Shown here piece after piece: positions 34,034 through 46,729 of a DNA stretch of 64,000 nucleotides. Origin of the DNA: Poecilobothrus nobilitatus (taxonomy: Eukaryota; Arthropoda; Insecta; Diptera; Dolichopodidae); assembly GCA_947095535.1 (NCBI GenBank), contig OX352772.1, positions 119,224,991 through 119,288,990 of the forward strand. Direction: 5' to 3'. The notes below the pieces were generated by a model. The model was not told the DNA's origin. It worked only from the letters and a program-made list of their open reading frames with translations, and made no database searches. Position 1 is the stretch's first letter. Every line of letters starts with the position of its first letter. Position numbers and translations under genes: made by a program.

Positions 34034-37000
34034 CCTATAAGCATACAGAATTCAAATTAATAAACATGGTTTTTGTTTGTTTATAACAGATGCAATTAAA
34101 CGGGTTCATTTAAGTGCATTGGCAGAAGCACCTTTATATTTTTAATTCTTTTATTTTAAATACTTAAGTGGAGGAAATTGAGTTAGTTAATCTCAATAAT
34201 GAGATTTCACTATTGCTTAATTAATATTAGCGCATATGTACGTCTCCAGAAAGAAACGCGTTTCATGATTTGCGTATCTCTGGCTATACCTGGTTTATGA
34301 TTTTATATTTATAGAATATCCACAGAGGAGGTTGTTACGTGATTCTGTAATTATATTTATAGAAAATCCACAGAAGAGGTTGTTACGTGATTCTGTAAAA
34401 TTTACTTTTTATGAATGAAGGTAATAAAAATTATTAAAAATATTTGGTTATCGTTTATTATCAAGGAATATATTATAAAAATTGATTTAAAAGCAGAGTT
34501 CATAATTAAAAAGTTTAGTTTGTTATGTAATCTTTAATATATTATTTAAAAAATATATCAACTATGAACCTATAAGCATACAGAATTCAAATTAATAAAC
34601 TTGGTTTTTGTTAGTTTGTAACAGATGCAATTAAACGGGTTCGTTTAAGTGCACTGGCAGAAGCACCTTTATATTTTTAATTCATTTATTTTAAATACTC
34701 AAGTGGGGGAAATTGAGTTAGTTAATCTCAATTCAGAGATTTCACTATTATTTAATTAGTATTAGCGCATATGTACGTGATTCTGTAAAATTTACTTTTT
34801 ATACCCGTATGAACTATGTTCAAGGGTATAATAAGTTTGACATTACGTTTGTGACACCTTAAAGGAGTCGAGTTAGATATAGTGTCAAAGGTATGGATCG
34901 GCTGAGAATCGAATTCTGAGTCGATTAAGCCATGTACGCCCGTCCGCACGATAACTCAAAAAATAAAGGAGCTAGGAGGCTGAAATTTTTTTACGTCGCT
35001 TTTGCGAAATTGTAAGTTTTGCTATTTAAATCCAACATTTTCGGTCGGCGGGTTCGAGTAGCTGCCATACAAATTCTATCTTTATATATAAATAACTCAG
35101 TATCTTTTCAAACTAGGTTTCTGAAATATTGCAAATGTTGACCAAGTTTTATGGCAACAACTTCTGTAAAATTTGGTTGTGGTGGTGCGGCGGGTTCGAG
35201 TGGCTGCCATACAACTTCGCCGTTTAAATGAGAATAACTAAGTGTTTAGTAAAGCTAGGAATCTGAAATTTAGTAAAGAGGTGTCGATTTACATGCCAAC
35301 AACTTTTGTAAAATATGGGTTGTCTAGAGCAGCCGGTTCAGGCTTATTGCACCTCTTGGAACTTAATGAAGCTAGGCGTCAAGTCTTGCAAATGATGATC
35401 AAATTTTATGGCAAGAACTTTTGCAGAATTTGGTTGTGGTGGTGCGACAGGTTCGGGTAGCTGCCATACAACTTCTCTTTTTAAATGAAAATAACTCAGT
35501 CTCCGTCAGCACGATAACTAAAAAAATAAAGGAGCTAGGAGGCTTAAATCTTTTTAAGCCACTTTTGCAAGATTATTAGTTTTGCTATTTAACTCCTCCA
35601 TTTTCGGCCGCCGGGTTCGAGTACTTGCCATACAACTTCTTTCTTTAAATGGAAATAACCCCGTGTCTATTCAATCTAGGTATCTGAAATTTTGCGAATG
35701 ATGATTAAGTTTTATGGCAACAAATTCTGTAAAATTTGGTTGTGGTAGTGCGACAGGTTCGGGTAGCTGTCATACAACTTCTCTTTTTAAATGAAAATAA
35801 CTCAGAGTCCGTCGGTACGATAACTCAGAAAATAAAGGAGCTAGGAGGCTGTCATTTTTTTTAAGTCACTTTTATAAAATTGTTAGTTTTGCTATTTAAC
35901 TCCAGCATTTTCGACCGCCGGGTTCGAGTAGCTGGCATACAACTTCTTTCTTTAAATGGAAATAACCCAGTGTCTATGATTTATATTTAGAGAAAGTCCG
36001 CAGAAGAGGTTGTTAATTGATAAATGGGTACCTGCTATGTAAATAACCCAAATTTTTGTTCATAATGTCACTTTATTGATAAATTGGTCATTCATTACCT
36101 AAAGTCTAAACTATGGGAAGATTGTAACAAAACAATATATAATATTGTTTTATATATAAAAAAAAAATAAATTTGTTTTTATCTACCTAACGTCGCTGCC
36201 ATTGGTATTGAATGATGGGGGCCAAATGGTCTACGTTCTTGATAAACTATGGTAAGATTGTATAAAAAATGCACTTATATTCATGCATAGAAATCTTAAT
36301 TCATATACAAAAATTTGAAATAGTGATTTTGCGAACAGCAGAATTTACGTTCAAAAGTTGAAAAACAATTAATGAAATGCAAAATATGAACATTTAGCAA
36401 TAAAATCTTATAATTACTTTTTTCAACTAAATGTTTTAATTAGGTATTAACATTTTTTAAAAAATATCTAAAGGTAGGCGTATTTTCAGCCCTCTACTAT
36501 TTTAAGAATGCGTGAACCACTTGTTTAAAAGTCAAAATTTCAAAGTTTATCACTATAATTAAGTTAGTAAGTTTATGCTGCTACAGGCGGCGTCGCTGTA
36601 GCAGCTGATTCCCTAATATATGTCCACCTGTTGTATAAACCTGAATCATTATTATCCTGTTGATAAACTAAAGTATAATATCTGGTGTTATATCTTTTGC
36701 ACTGGCAGAAGCACCTTTATATTTTTAATTCTTTTATTTTAAATACTTGATGCATACAGAATTCAAATTAGTAAACATGGTTTTGTTAGTTTGTAACAGA
36801 TGCATATAAACGGGACAGTGCACTGGCAGAAAGCACCTTTATATTTTAAATTCTTTTATTTTAAATACTTAAGTGGGGGAAATTGAGTTAGTAAATCCCA
36901 ATTATGAGATTTCACTATTGTTGAATTAAAATTAGCGCATATGTACGTTTCCGGGAAAAAAACGCGTTTCATGATTTGCGTATCTCTGACTATACCTGGT

Positions 37001-37283
37001 TTATGATTTTATATTTAGGGAAAATCCACAGAAGAGGTTATTACGAGATTCTGTAAAATTTACCTTTTATTAATGAAGGTAACAAAAATTATTAAAAATA
37101 TTTGGTAATCGTCTATTATCTAGGTGTATGTTATAAAAATGGATTTAAAAGCAGAGTACACAATTAGAAATGTAATTATGAAATAAAATATTATAGGTAG
37201 ATAGCAATAGCAAAAAAAATCACAAAGAAAATTTATCGTATTCTTTAACATTGATAAATGGGTACCTGTTATGTAAATAATCC
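34034..37283 (+). repeat. higher-order repeat I, copy 2
   Basis: Same content as copy 1; B block 4 starts at 34796. Differences from copy 1 include CGCGTTTC for CGCATTTC (about 34258) and GTGGTGGTG for GTGGTCGTG (about 35437). A third partial copy continues from 37284 to about 37790 with a 17 bp deletion at its start, then diverges. Confidence 0.9.
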
Positions 37284-38530
37284 TATAAGCAATACAGAAT
37301 TCAAATTAATAAACATGGTTTTTGTTTGTTTATAACAGATGCAATTAAACGGGTTCATTTAAGTGCATTGGCAGAAGCACCTTTATATTTTTAATTCTTT
37401 TATTTTAAATACTTAAGTGGAGGAAATTGAGTTAGTTAATCTCAATAATGAGATTTCACTATTGCTTAATTAATATTAGCGCATATGTACGTCTCCAGAA
37501 AGAAACGCGTTTCATGATTTGCGTATCTCTGGCTATACCTGGTTTATGATTTTATATTTATAGAATATCCACAGAGGAGGTTGTTACGTGATTCTGTAAT
37601 TATATTTATAGAAAATCCACAGAAGAGGTTGTTACGTGATTCTGTAAAATTTACTTTTTATGAATGAAGGTAATAAAAATTATTAAAAATATTTGGTTAT
37701 CGTTTATTATCAAGGAATATATTATAAAAATTGATTTAAAAGCAGAGTTCATAATTAAAAAGTTTAGTTTGTTATGTAATTTTTAATATATTATTAAAAA
37801 AATATATGAACTATTAACCTATAAGCATACAGAATTCAAATTAATGAACTTGGTTTTTGTTTGTTTGTAACAGATGCAATTAAACGGGTTAGTTTAAGTG
37901 CACTGGCAGACGCACCTTTATATTTTTAATTCTTTTATTTTAAATACTTAAGTGGGGGAAATCGAGTTAGTTAACCTCAATTATGAGATTTCACTATTGT
38001 TTAATTAGTGTTAGCGCATATATACGTTTCCGCGTTTCACGATTTGCGTATTTCTGGCTATACCTGGTATCCCATACGGGTATCCCAGAGTTGACACAGT
38101 CTACTCTACTGCACTCTTCCTCGTTATGAATGAAGGTAATAAAAATTATTAAAAATATTTGGTAATCGTTTATTATCTAGGTGTATATTATAAAAATAGA
38201 TTTAAAAGCAGAGTTCATAATTATAAAATTTAGTTTGTTATGTAATCTTTAATATATTATTAAAAAATATATGAAGTATGAACCTATAAGCATACAGAAT
38301 TCAAATTAATAAACATGGTTTTGTTTGTTTGTAACAGAAGCAATTAAACGTGATCGTTTCATTGCACGGGATCGTTTAATTGCACTGGCAAAAAGCACCT
38401 TTATATTTTTAGTTCTTTTTTTTTAAATACTTAAGTGGAGGAAATTGAGTTAGTTAATCTCAATTCAGAGATTTCACTATTATTTAATTAGTATTAGCGC
38501 ATATGTACGTGATTCTGTAAAATTTACTTT
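37284..38530 (+). repeat. A monomers with a chimeric junction
   Basis: Partial third copy of unit I, then A monomers of the TTAATGAACTTGG and ATTGCACGGGATCG types. At about 38067-38120 the monomer is interrupted by GGTATCCCATACGGGTATCC followed by CAGAGTTGACACAGTCTACT and CTACTGCACTC, replacing the usual middle part. The same junction recurs in later monomers. Confidence 0.85.
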
Positions 38531-40075
38531 TTATACCCGTATGAACTATGTTCAAGGGTATAATAAGTTTGACATTACGTTTGTGACACCTTAAAGGAGT
38601 CGAGTTAGATATAGTGTCAAAGGTATGGATCGGCTGAGAATCGAATTCTGAGTCGATTAAGCCATGTACGCCCGTCTGCACGATAACTCAAAAAATAAAG
38701 GAGCTAGGAGGCTGAAATTTTTTTACGTCGCTTTTGCGAAATTGTTAGTTTTGCTATTTAAATCCAACATTTTCGGTCGGCGGGTTCGAGTAGCTGCCAT
38801 ACAAATTCTATCTTTATATATAAATAACTCAGTATCTTTTCAAACTAGGTTTCTGAAATATTGCAAATGTTGACCAAGTTTTATGGCAACAACTTCTGTA
38901 AAATTTGGTTGTGGTGGTGCGGCGGGTTCGGGTGGCTGCCATACAACTTCGCCGTTTAAATGAGAATAACTAAGTGTTTATTAAAGCTAGGAATCTGAAA
39001 TTTAGTAAAGAGGTGTCGATTTACATGCCAACAACTTTTGTAAAATATGGGTTGTCTAGAGCAGCCGTTTCAGCCTTCTTGCACATCTTGGAACTTAGTG
39101 AAGCTAGGCGTCTGAAACTTTGCAAATGATGATCAAATTTTATGGCAAGAACTGTTGCAGAATTTGGTTGTGGTGGTGCGACAGGTTCGGGTAGCTGCCA
39201 TACAACTTCCCTTTTTAAATGAAAATAACTCAGTGTCCGTCCGCACGATAACTAAAAAAATAAAGGAGCTAGGAGGCTTAAATCTTTTTTAAGCCACTTT
39301 TGCAAGATTATTAGTTTTGCTATTTAACTCCACCATTTTATGCCGCCGGGTTCGAGTAGCTGCCATACAACTTCTTTCTTTAAATGGAAATAACCCCGTG
39401 TCTATTCAATCTAGGTATCTAAAATTTTGCGAATGGTGATTAAGTTTTATGGCAACAAATTCTGTAAAATTTCGTTGTAGTGGTGAGACGGGTTCGGGTA
39501 GCTGTCATACAACTTCTCTTTTTAAATGAAAATAACTCAGTGTCCGTCGGCACGATAACTCAAAAAATAAAAGAGCTAGGAGGATGAAATTTTTTTACGT
39601 CACTTTTATAAAATTGTTAGTTTTGCTATTTAACTCGAGCATTTTCGACCGCCGGATTCGAGTAGCTGCCATACAACTTCTTTCTTTAAATGGAAATAAC
39701 CCAGTGTCTATTCAATCTAGGTATCTGAAATTTTGCAAATGATGATCCAGTTTTATGGCAACAACTTCTGTAAAATTTGGTTGTGATGATATGACACGGA
39801 TAGTTGCCATACAACTTCTTCTTAAATGAAAATAACTCAGTGGCTATTGAAGCTAGCTATCTGAAATTTAGTGAAAAAGTGTCGAGTTGCACGCCAAAAA
39901 CTTTTGTTAAATTTGATTGGTCTAGAGCAGCCGGTTCAGGCTTATTGCATTTCTTGAAACTTGATGAAGCTAGGCGCAATAGATTCGGGAAGCTGTCATA
40001 CAACTCCACAATTTACATAAATATATCTCTGTAGTTCGGTACTAAAACATCTGAATGTTTTTAAAAGATGATCAA
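38531..40075 (+). mobile_element. B block 5, left arm of a large inverted repeat
   Basis: Forward DINE-1/Helentron-like block, more diverged from copies 2-4 (for example CACATCTTGGAACTTAGTG). It has extra ~140 bp units at its 3' end (39700-40075). No C block follows. Instead an inverted B block begins after ~30 bp. Confidence 0.7.
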
Positions 40076-40099
40076 GTTTTATAGAAACAGGATATATTA

Positions 40100-41189
40100 C
40101 GTTCATACGGGTATCCCAGAGTTGACACAGTCTACTCTACTGCACTCTACTGCACTCTATTTTCATTTAAAAAGAGAAATTGTATGGCAACTTTCCGAAC
40201 TTGCCATATCATCATAACCAAATTTTACAGAAGTTGTTGCCATGAAACTTGATCATCATTTGCAAAATTTCAGATACCTAGATTGTATAGACACTGGGTT
40301 ATTTCCATTTAAAGAAAGAAGTTGTATGGCAGCTACTCGAACCCGGCGGCCGAAAATGCTGAAGTTAAATAGCAAATCTAACAATTTTGTAAAAGTGACG
40401 TAAAAAAAATTTCAGCCTCCTAGCTCCTTTATTTTTTGAGTTATCGTGCGGACGGACACTGAGTTATTTTCATTTAAAAAGAGATGTTGTATGGCAACTA
40501 CCGGAACCCGTCGCACCACAACAACCAAATTTTGCATAAGTTGTTGCCATAAAACTTGATTATCATTCGCAAAATGTCAGGTTCCCAGCTTCAATATACA
40601 CTGAGTTATATTCATTTAAAAAGAGAAGTTGTATGGCATCTACCCGAACCCGTCGCACCACCACAACCAAATTTTGCAGAAGTTGTTGCCATAAAACTTG
40701 ATCATCATTCGCACAATGTCAGGTTCCTAGCTTCAATAAACACTGAGTTATTCTCATTTAAACGGATAAGTTGTATGGCAGCTACTCGAACCCGTCACAC
40801 CAGCACAAGCCAATTTTGCAGAAGTTGTTGTCATAAAATTTGATCATAATTTGCAAAAATTCAGAAACCTAGCTTGAATAGATACTGAGTTATTTCTATA
40901 TAAAGATAGAAGTTGTATGGCAGCTACTTGATCCCGCCGACCGAAAATGTTGCATTTAAATAGCAAAACTAACAATTTTGGAAAAGTGACGTGAAAAAAA
41001 TTTCAGCCTCCTAGCTCCTTTATTTTTTGAGTTATCGTGCGGACGGACGTACATGGCTTAACCGACTCAGAATTCGTTTCTGTGCCGATCCATACCTTTG
41101 ACACTATATCTAGCTCGACTCCTTTAAGGTGTCACAAACGTTATGGCAAATTTATTATACCCTTGAACATAGTTCATACGGGTATAAAA
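40100..41189 (-). mobile_element. B block 6, inverted
   Basis: Reverse-complement B block. It ends at 41140-41189 with TTATACCCTTGAACATAG and TTCATACGGGTATAAAAA, the complement of the B head hairpin. The stretch 40155-40300 is a close reverse complement of 39695-39835, and 40300-40500 of about 39480-39660. The inner end at 40108 carries the ATACGGGTATCCCAGAGTTG sequence also seen at the chimeric monomer junctions. An open frame at 40556-40843 is incidental. Confidence 0.75.
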
Positions 41190-43682
41190 ATATATGAAGT
41201 ATGAACAGAATTCAAATTAATAAACATGGTTTTGTTTTTTTGTAACAAATGCAATTAAAGGAGATCGTTTAATTGCACGGGATCGTTTAATTGCACTGGC
41301 AGAAAGCACCTTTATATTTTTAATTATTTTATTTTAAATACTTAAGTGGAGGAAATTGAGTTAGTTAATCTCAATTATGAGATTTCACTATTGCTTAATT
41401 AGTATTAGCGCATATGTACGTTTCCACGAAAAAACGCGTTTCATGATTTACGTATCTCTGGCTATAGCTGGTTTATGATTGTACATTTATAGAATATCCG
41501 CAGAAGAGGTTGTAACGTGATTCTGTAAAATTTACTTTTTATGAATGTAGGTAACAAAAATTATTAAAAATATTTGGTAATCGTTTATTATCTAGGTGTA
41601 TATTATAAGTTTATCACTATAATTAAGTGACTAAGTTAATGCTGATGCAGGCGGCGTTGCTGTAGCAGCTGATTCCCTAATATTTGTCCACCTGTTGTAT
41701 AAACCTGAATCATTATTATCCTGTTGATAAACTAAAGTATAATATCTGGTGTTATATATTTTGAAATGGCAGAAAGCTCTTTTATGTTTTTAATTCTTTT
41801 ATTTTAAATACTTAATGCATACAGAATTCAAATTAATAAACATGGTTTTGTTTGTTTTGTAACAGATGCAATTAAACGGGATCGTTTAAGTGCACCGGCA
41901 GAAAGCACCTTTATATTTTTAATTCATTTATTTTAAATACTTAAGTGGGGGAAATTGAGTTAGTTAATCTCAATTATGAGATTTCACAATTGTTGAATTA
42001 GTATCAGCGCATATGTACGTTTCCGAAAAAAACGCGTTTCACGATTTGCGTATTTCTGGCTATACCTGGTTTATGATTTTATATTTATAGAAAATCCACA
42101 GAAGAGGTTGTTACGTCATTCTGTAAAATTTACTTTTTATCAATGAAGGTAATAAAAATTATACATAATATTTTGTAATCGTTTATTACCTAGGTGTATA
42201 TTTTAATATTATGAAAGAAATATATGAAGTATGAACCTATAAGCATTCAGAATTCAAATTAATAAACATGGTTTCCGTTTGTTTGAAACAGATGCAATTA
42301 AACTGGTTTGTTTAAGTGCACTGGCAGAAGCACCTCTATATTTTTAATTCTTTTATTTTAAATATTTAAGTGGGGGAAATTGAGTTAGTTAATCTCAATT
42401 ATGAGATATCACTATTGTTTAATTAGTAATAGCGCATATGCACGTTTCGGGAAAAAGCTCGTTTCATGATTAGCGGATCTCTGGCTATACTTGGTTTATG
42501 ATTTTATATTTAGAGAAAGTTCGCGCAGAAGAGGTTGTTAATTAATAAATGGGTACTTGCTATGGAAATAACAAAAATTTTTGTTCATAATGTCACTTTA
42601 TTGATAAATTGGTTATTCATTACCTAAACTCTAAACTATGGTAAGATTGTAACAAAACAATATATAATATTGTTATATATATAAAAAAATAAAAATTTGT
42701 TTTTATCTACCTAATGTCGCTACCATTAGTATTGAATGATGGGGGCCAAATGGTCTACGTTCTTAATAAACTATGGTAAGATTGTATAAAAAATGCACTT
42801 ATATTAATGCATAGAAATCTTAATTCATATACAAAAATTTGAAATAGCGATTTTGCGGAAAGCACAATTTACGTTTAAAAGTTTAAAAACAATTAATGAA
42901 ATGTAAAATATGAACATTTAGCAATAAAATCTCATAATTACTTTTTTCAATTAAATGTTTTAATTAGGTATTAATATTTTTAAAAAAATCTCTAAAGGTA
43001 GGGGTATTTTCAGCCCTCTACTATTTTAAGAATGCGTGAACCACTTGTTTAAAAGTCAAAATTTCAAAATTTATCCCTATAATTAAGTGACTAAGTTAAT
43101 GCTGTTGCAGGCGGCGCCGCTGTAGCAGCTGATTCCCTAATATTTGACCACCTGTTGTATAAACCTGAATCATTATTATCCTGTTGATAAACTAAAGTAT
43201 AATATCTGGTGTTATATCTATTGCAATGGCAGCAAGCGCATTTATATTTTTAATTCTTTTAGTTTAAATATTTAATGCATACAGAATTCAAATTAATAAA
43301 CATGGTTTTGTTTGTTTGTAACAGAAGCAATTAAACGTGATCGTTTAATTGCACGGGATCGTTTAATTGCACTGGCAGAAAGCACCTTTATATTTTTAGT
43401 TCTTTTTTTTTAAATACTTAAGTGGAGGAAATTGAGTTAGTTAATCTCAATTATGAGATTTCACTATTGCTTAATTAGTATTAGCGCATATGTACGTTTC
43501 CAGAAAAAAACGCGTTTCATGATTTGCGTATCTCTGGCTATACCTAGTTTATGATTTTATATTTATAGAATATCCACAGAGGAGGTTGTTACGTGATTCT
43601 GTAAAATTCACTTTTTATGAATGAAGGTAATAAAAATTATTAAAAATATTTGGTAATCGTTTATTATCTAGGTGCATATTAT
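41190..43682 (+). repeat. A and C blocks between the inverted repeat and higher-order unit II
   Basis: A monomers at about 41210 and 41820-42500, a short C segment at about 41606-41760 (hairpin GCTGATGCAG...CTGTAGCAGC), a full C block at about 42510-43220 (hairpin with GCGGCGCCG loop near 43100), then an A monomer with the doubled GATCGTTTAATTGCACGG motif near 43340-43375. No B block is present here or further right. Confidence 0.85.
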
Positions 43683-46600
43683 AAAAATAGATTTAAAAGC
43701 ATAGTTCATAATTAAAAAGTTTAGTTTGTTATGTAATCTTTAATATATTATTAAAAAAGTATATGAACCTATAAGCATTCATAATTCAAATTAATAATCG
43801 TGGTTTTTGTTTATTTGTAACAGATGCAATTAAACGGGTTCGTTTAAGTGCACTGGAAGAAGCACCTTTATATTTTTAATTCATTTATTTTAAATACTTA
43901 AGTGAGGGAAATCGAGTTAGTTAATCTCAATTATGAGATTTCACTATTGTTTAATTAGTATTAGCGCATATGTACGTTTCCGGGAAAATCGCTTTTCATG
44001 ATTTGCGTATCTCTGTGTATACCTGGTTTATGATTTTATATTTAGGGGAAATCCACAGAAGAGGTTATTACGAGATTCTGTAAAATTTACCTTTTATTAA
44101 TGAAGGTAACAAAAATTATTAAAAATATTTGGTAATCGTCTATTATCTAGGTGTATATTATAAAAATAGATTTAAAAGCAGAGTACATAATTAGAAATGT
44201 AATTATGAAATAAAATATTATAGGTAGATAGCAATAGCAAAAAAATCACAAAAAAAATCTATCGTATCCTTTAACATTGATAAATGGGTACCTGTTTTGT
44301 AAATAATGCTATAAGCAATACAGAACCTATAAGCATACAGAATTCAAATTAATAAACATGGTTTTTGTTTGTTTGTAACAGATGCAATTAAACGGGTTCG
44401 TTTAAGTGCACTGGCAGAAGCACCTTTATATTTTTAATTCTTTTATTTTAAATACTTAAGTGGGGGAAATCGAGTTAGTAAATCTCATTTATGAGATTTC
44501 ACTATTGTTTAATTAGTATTAGCGTATATGTACGTTTCCGAGAAAAAACGGGTTTCACGATATGAGTGTCTCTGACTACACCTGGTTTATGATTTTATAT
44601 TTAGGGGAAAACCACAGAAGAGGTTATTACGAGATTCTGTAAAATTTACCTTTTATTAATGAAGGTAACAAAAATTATTAAAAATATTTGGTAATTGTTT
44701 ATTATCTAGGTGTATATTATAAAAATAGATTTAAAAGAAGAGTTCATAATTAGAAAGTTTTGTTTGTTATGTAATTTTTAATATATTATTAAAAAAATAT
44801 ATGAACTATTAAACTATAAGCATACAGAATTCAAATTAATGAACTTGGTTTTTGTTTGTTTGTAACAGATGCAATTAAACGGGTTAGTTTAAGTGCACTG
44901 GCAGACGCACCTTTATATTTTTAATTCTTTTATTTTAAATACTTAAGTGGGGGAAATCGAGTTAGTTAACCTCAATTATGAGATTTCACTATTGTTTAAT
45001 TAGTGTTAGCGCATATATACGTTTCCGCGTTTCACGATTTGCGTATTTCTGGCTATACCTGGTATCCCATACGGGTATCCCAGAGTTGACATAGTCTACT
45101 CTACTGCACTCTTCCTCGTTATGAATGAAGGTAATAAAAATTATTAAAAATATTTGGTAATCGTTTATTATCTAGGTGTATATTATAAAAATAGATTTAA
45201 AAGCAGAGTTCATAATTATAAAATTTAGTTTGTTATGTAATCTTTAATATATTATTAAAAAATATATGAAGTATGAACCTATAAGCATACAGAATTCAAA
45301 TTAATAAACATGGTTTTGTTTGTTTGTAACAGAAGCAATTAAACGTGATCGTTTCATTGCACGGGATCGTTTAATTGCACTGGCAAAAAGCACCTTTATA
45401 TTTTTAGTTCTTTTTTTTTAAATACTTAAGTGGAGGAAATTGAGTTAGTTAATCTCAATTATGAGATTTCACTATTGCTTAATTAGTATTAGCGCATATG
45501 TACGTTTCCAGAAAAAAACGCGTTTCATGATTTGCGTATCTCTGGCTATACCTGGTTTATGATTTTATATTTATAGAATATCCACAGAGGAGGTTGTTAC
45601 GTGATTCTGTAAAATTCACTTTTTATGAATGAAGGTAATAAAAATTATTAAAAATATTTGGTAATCGTTTATTATCTAGGTGCATATTATAAAAATAGTT
45701 TTACAAGCATAGTTCATAATTAAAAAGTTTAGTTTGTTATGTAATCTTTAATATATTATTAAAAAAGTATATGAACCTATAAGCATTCATAATTCAAATT
45801 AATAATCGTGGTTTTTGTTTATTTGTAACAGATGCAATTAAACGGGTTCGTTTAAGTGCACTGGAAGAAGCACCTTTATATTTTTAATTCATTTATTTTA
45901 AATACTTAAGTGGGGGAAATCGAGTTAGTTAATCTCAATTATGAGATTTCACTATTGTTTAATTAGTATTAGCGCATATGTGCGTTTCCGGGAAAAACGC
46001 TTTTCATGATTTGCGTATCTCTGTGTATACCTGTTTTATGATTTTATATTTAGGGGAAATCCACAGAAGAGGTTATTACGAGATTCTGTAAAATTTACCT
46101 TTTATTAATGATGGTAACAAAAATTATTAAAAATATTTGGTAATCGTCTATTATCTAGGTGTATATTATAAAAAATAGATTTAAAAGCAGAGTACATAAT
46201 TAGAAATGTAATTATGAAATAAAATATTATAGGTAGATAGCAATAGCAAAAAAATCACAAAAAAAATCTATCGTATCCTTTAACATTGATAAATGGGTAC
46301 CTGTTATGTAAATAACCCTATAAGCAATACAGAACCTATAAGCATACAGAATTCAAATTAATAAACATGGTTTTTGTTTGTTTGTAACAGATGCAATTAA
46401 ACGGGTTCGTTTAAGTGCACTGGCAGAAGCACCTTTATATTTTTAATTCCTTTATTTTAAATACTTAAGTGGGGGAAATCGAGTTAGTAAATCTCAATTA
46501 TGAGATTTCACTATTGCTTAATTAGTATTAGCGCATATGTACGTTTCCGGGAAAAACGGCGTTTCATGATTTGCGTATCTCTGGCTATAGCTGGTTTATG

Positions 46601-46729
46601 ATTGTACATTTATAGAATATCCGCAGAAGAGGTTGTTACGTGATTCTGTAAAATTTACTTTTTATGAATGTAGGTAATAAAAATTATTAAAAATATTTGG
46701 TAATCGTTTATTATCTAGGTGTATATTAT
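43683..46729 (+). repeat. higher-order repeat II, copy 1 (3047 bp, about six A monomers)
   Basis: Made only of A monomers of four recognisable types: AATAATCGTGG, AATAAACATGGTTTTTG, AATGAACTTGG, and AATAAACATGG with a doubled ATTGCACGG motif. One monomer carries the GGTATCCCATACGGG chimeric junction (45061). Landmarks repeat at +3047/3048 (for example 44541 and 47588; 45061 and 48109). Confidence 0.88.

Noticed and set aside
29283..35460. A 72-residue plus-strand open frame repeated at 29283, 31976 and 35242
   Set aside because: It is part of the ~140 bp repeats of the B block. The copies are identical because the block was recently duplicated, and older B copies at 25199 and 38531 break it. 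There is no domain or codon pattern.
31486..38681. A 65-residue minus-strand open frame at 31486, 34752 and 38484
   Set aside because: It is antisense to the B block head and includes the CGTCCG tract. It persists only because the DNA is repeated.
40556..40843. A 95-residue open frame in the inverted B block
   Set aside because: It shows internal repetition of the ~140 bp unit (TRTRHT-type text) and no recognisable fold. It is a by-product of tandem repeats whose length nearly keeps frame.
25199..41189. CRISPR-like regularity of repeats and spacers
   Set aside because: Units are 120-165 bp, diverged and contiguous with no unique spacers, and the DNA is clearly eukaryotic.
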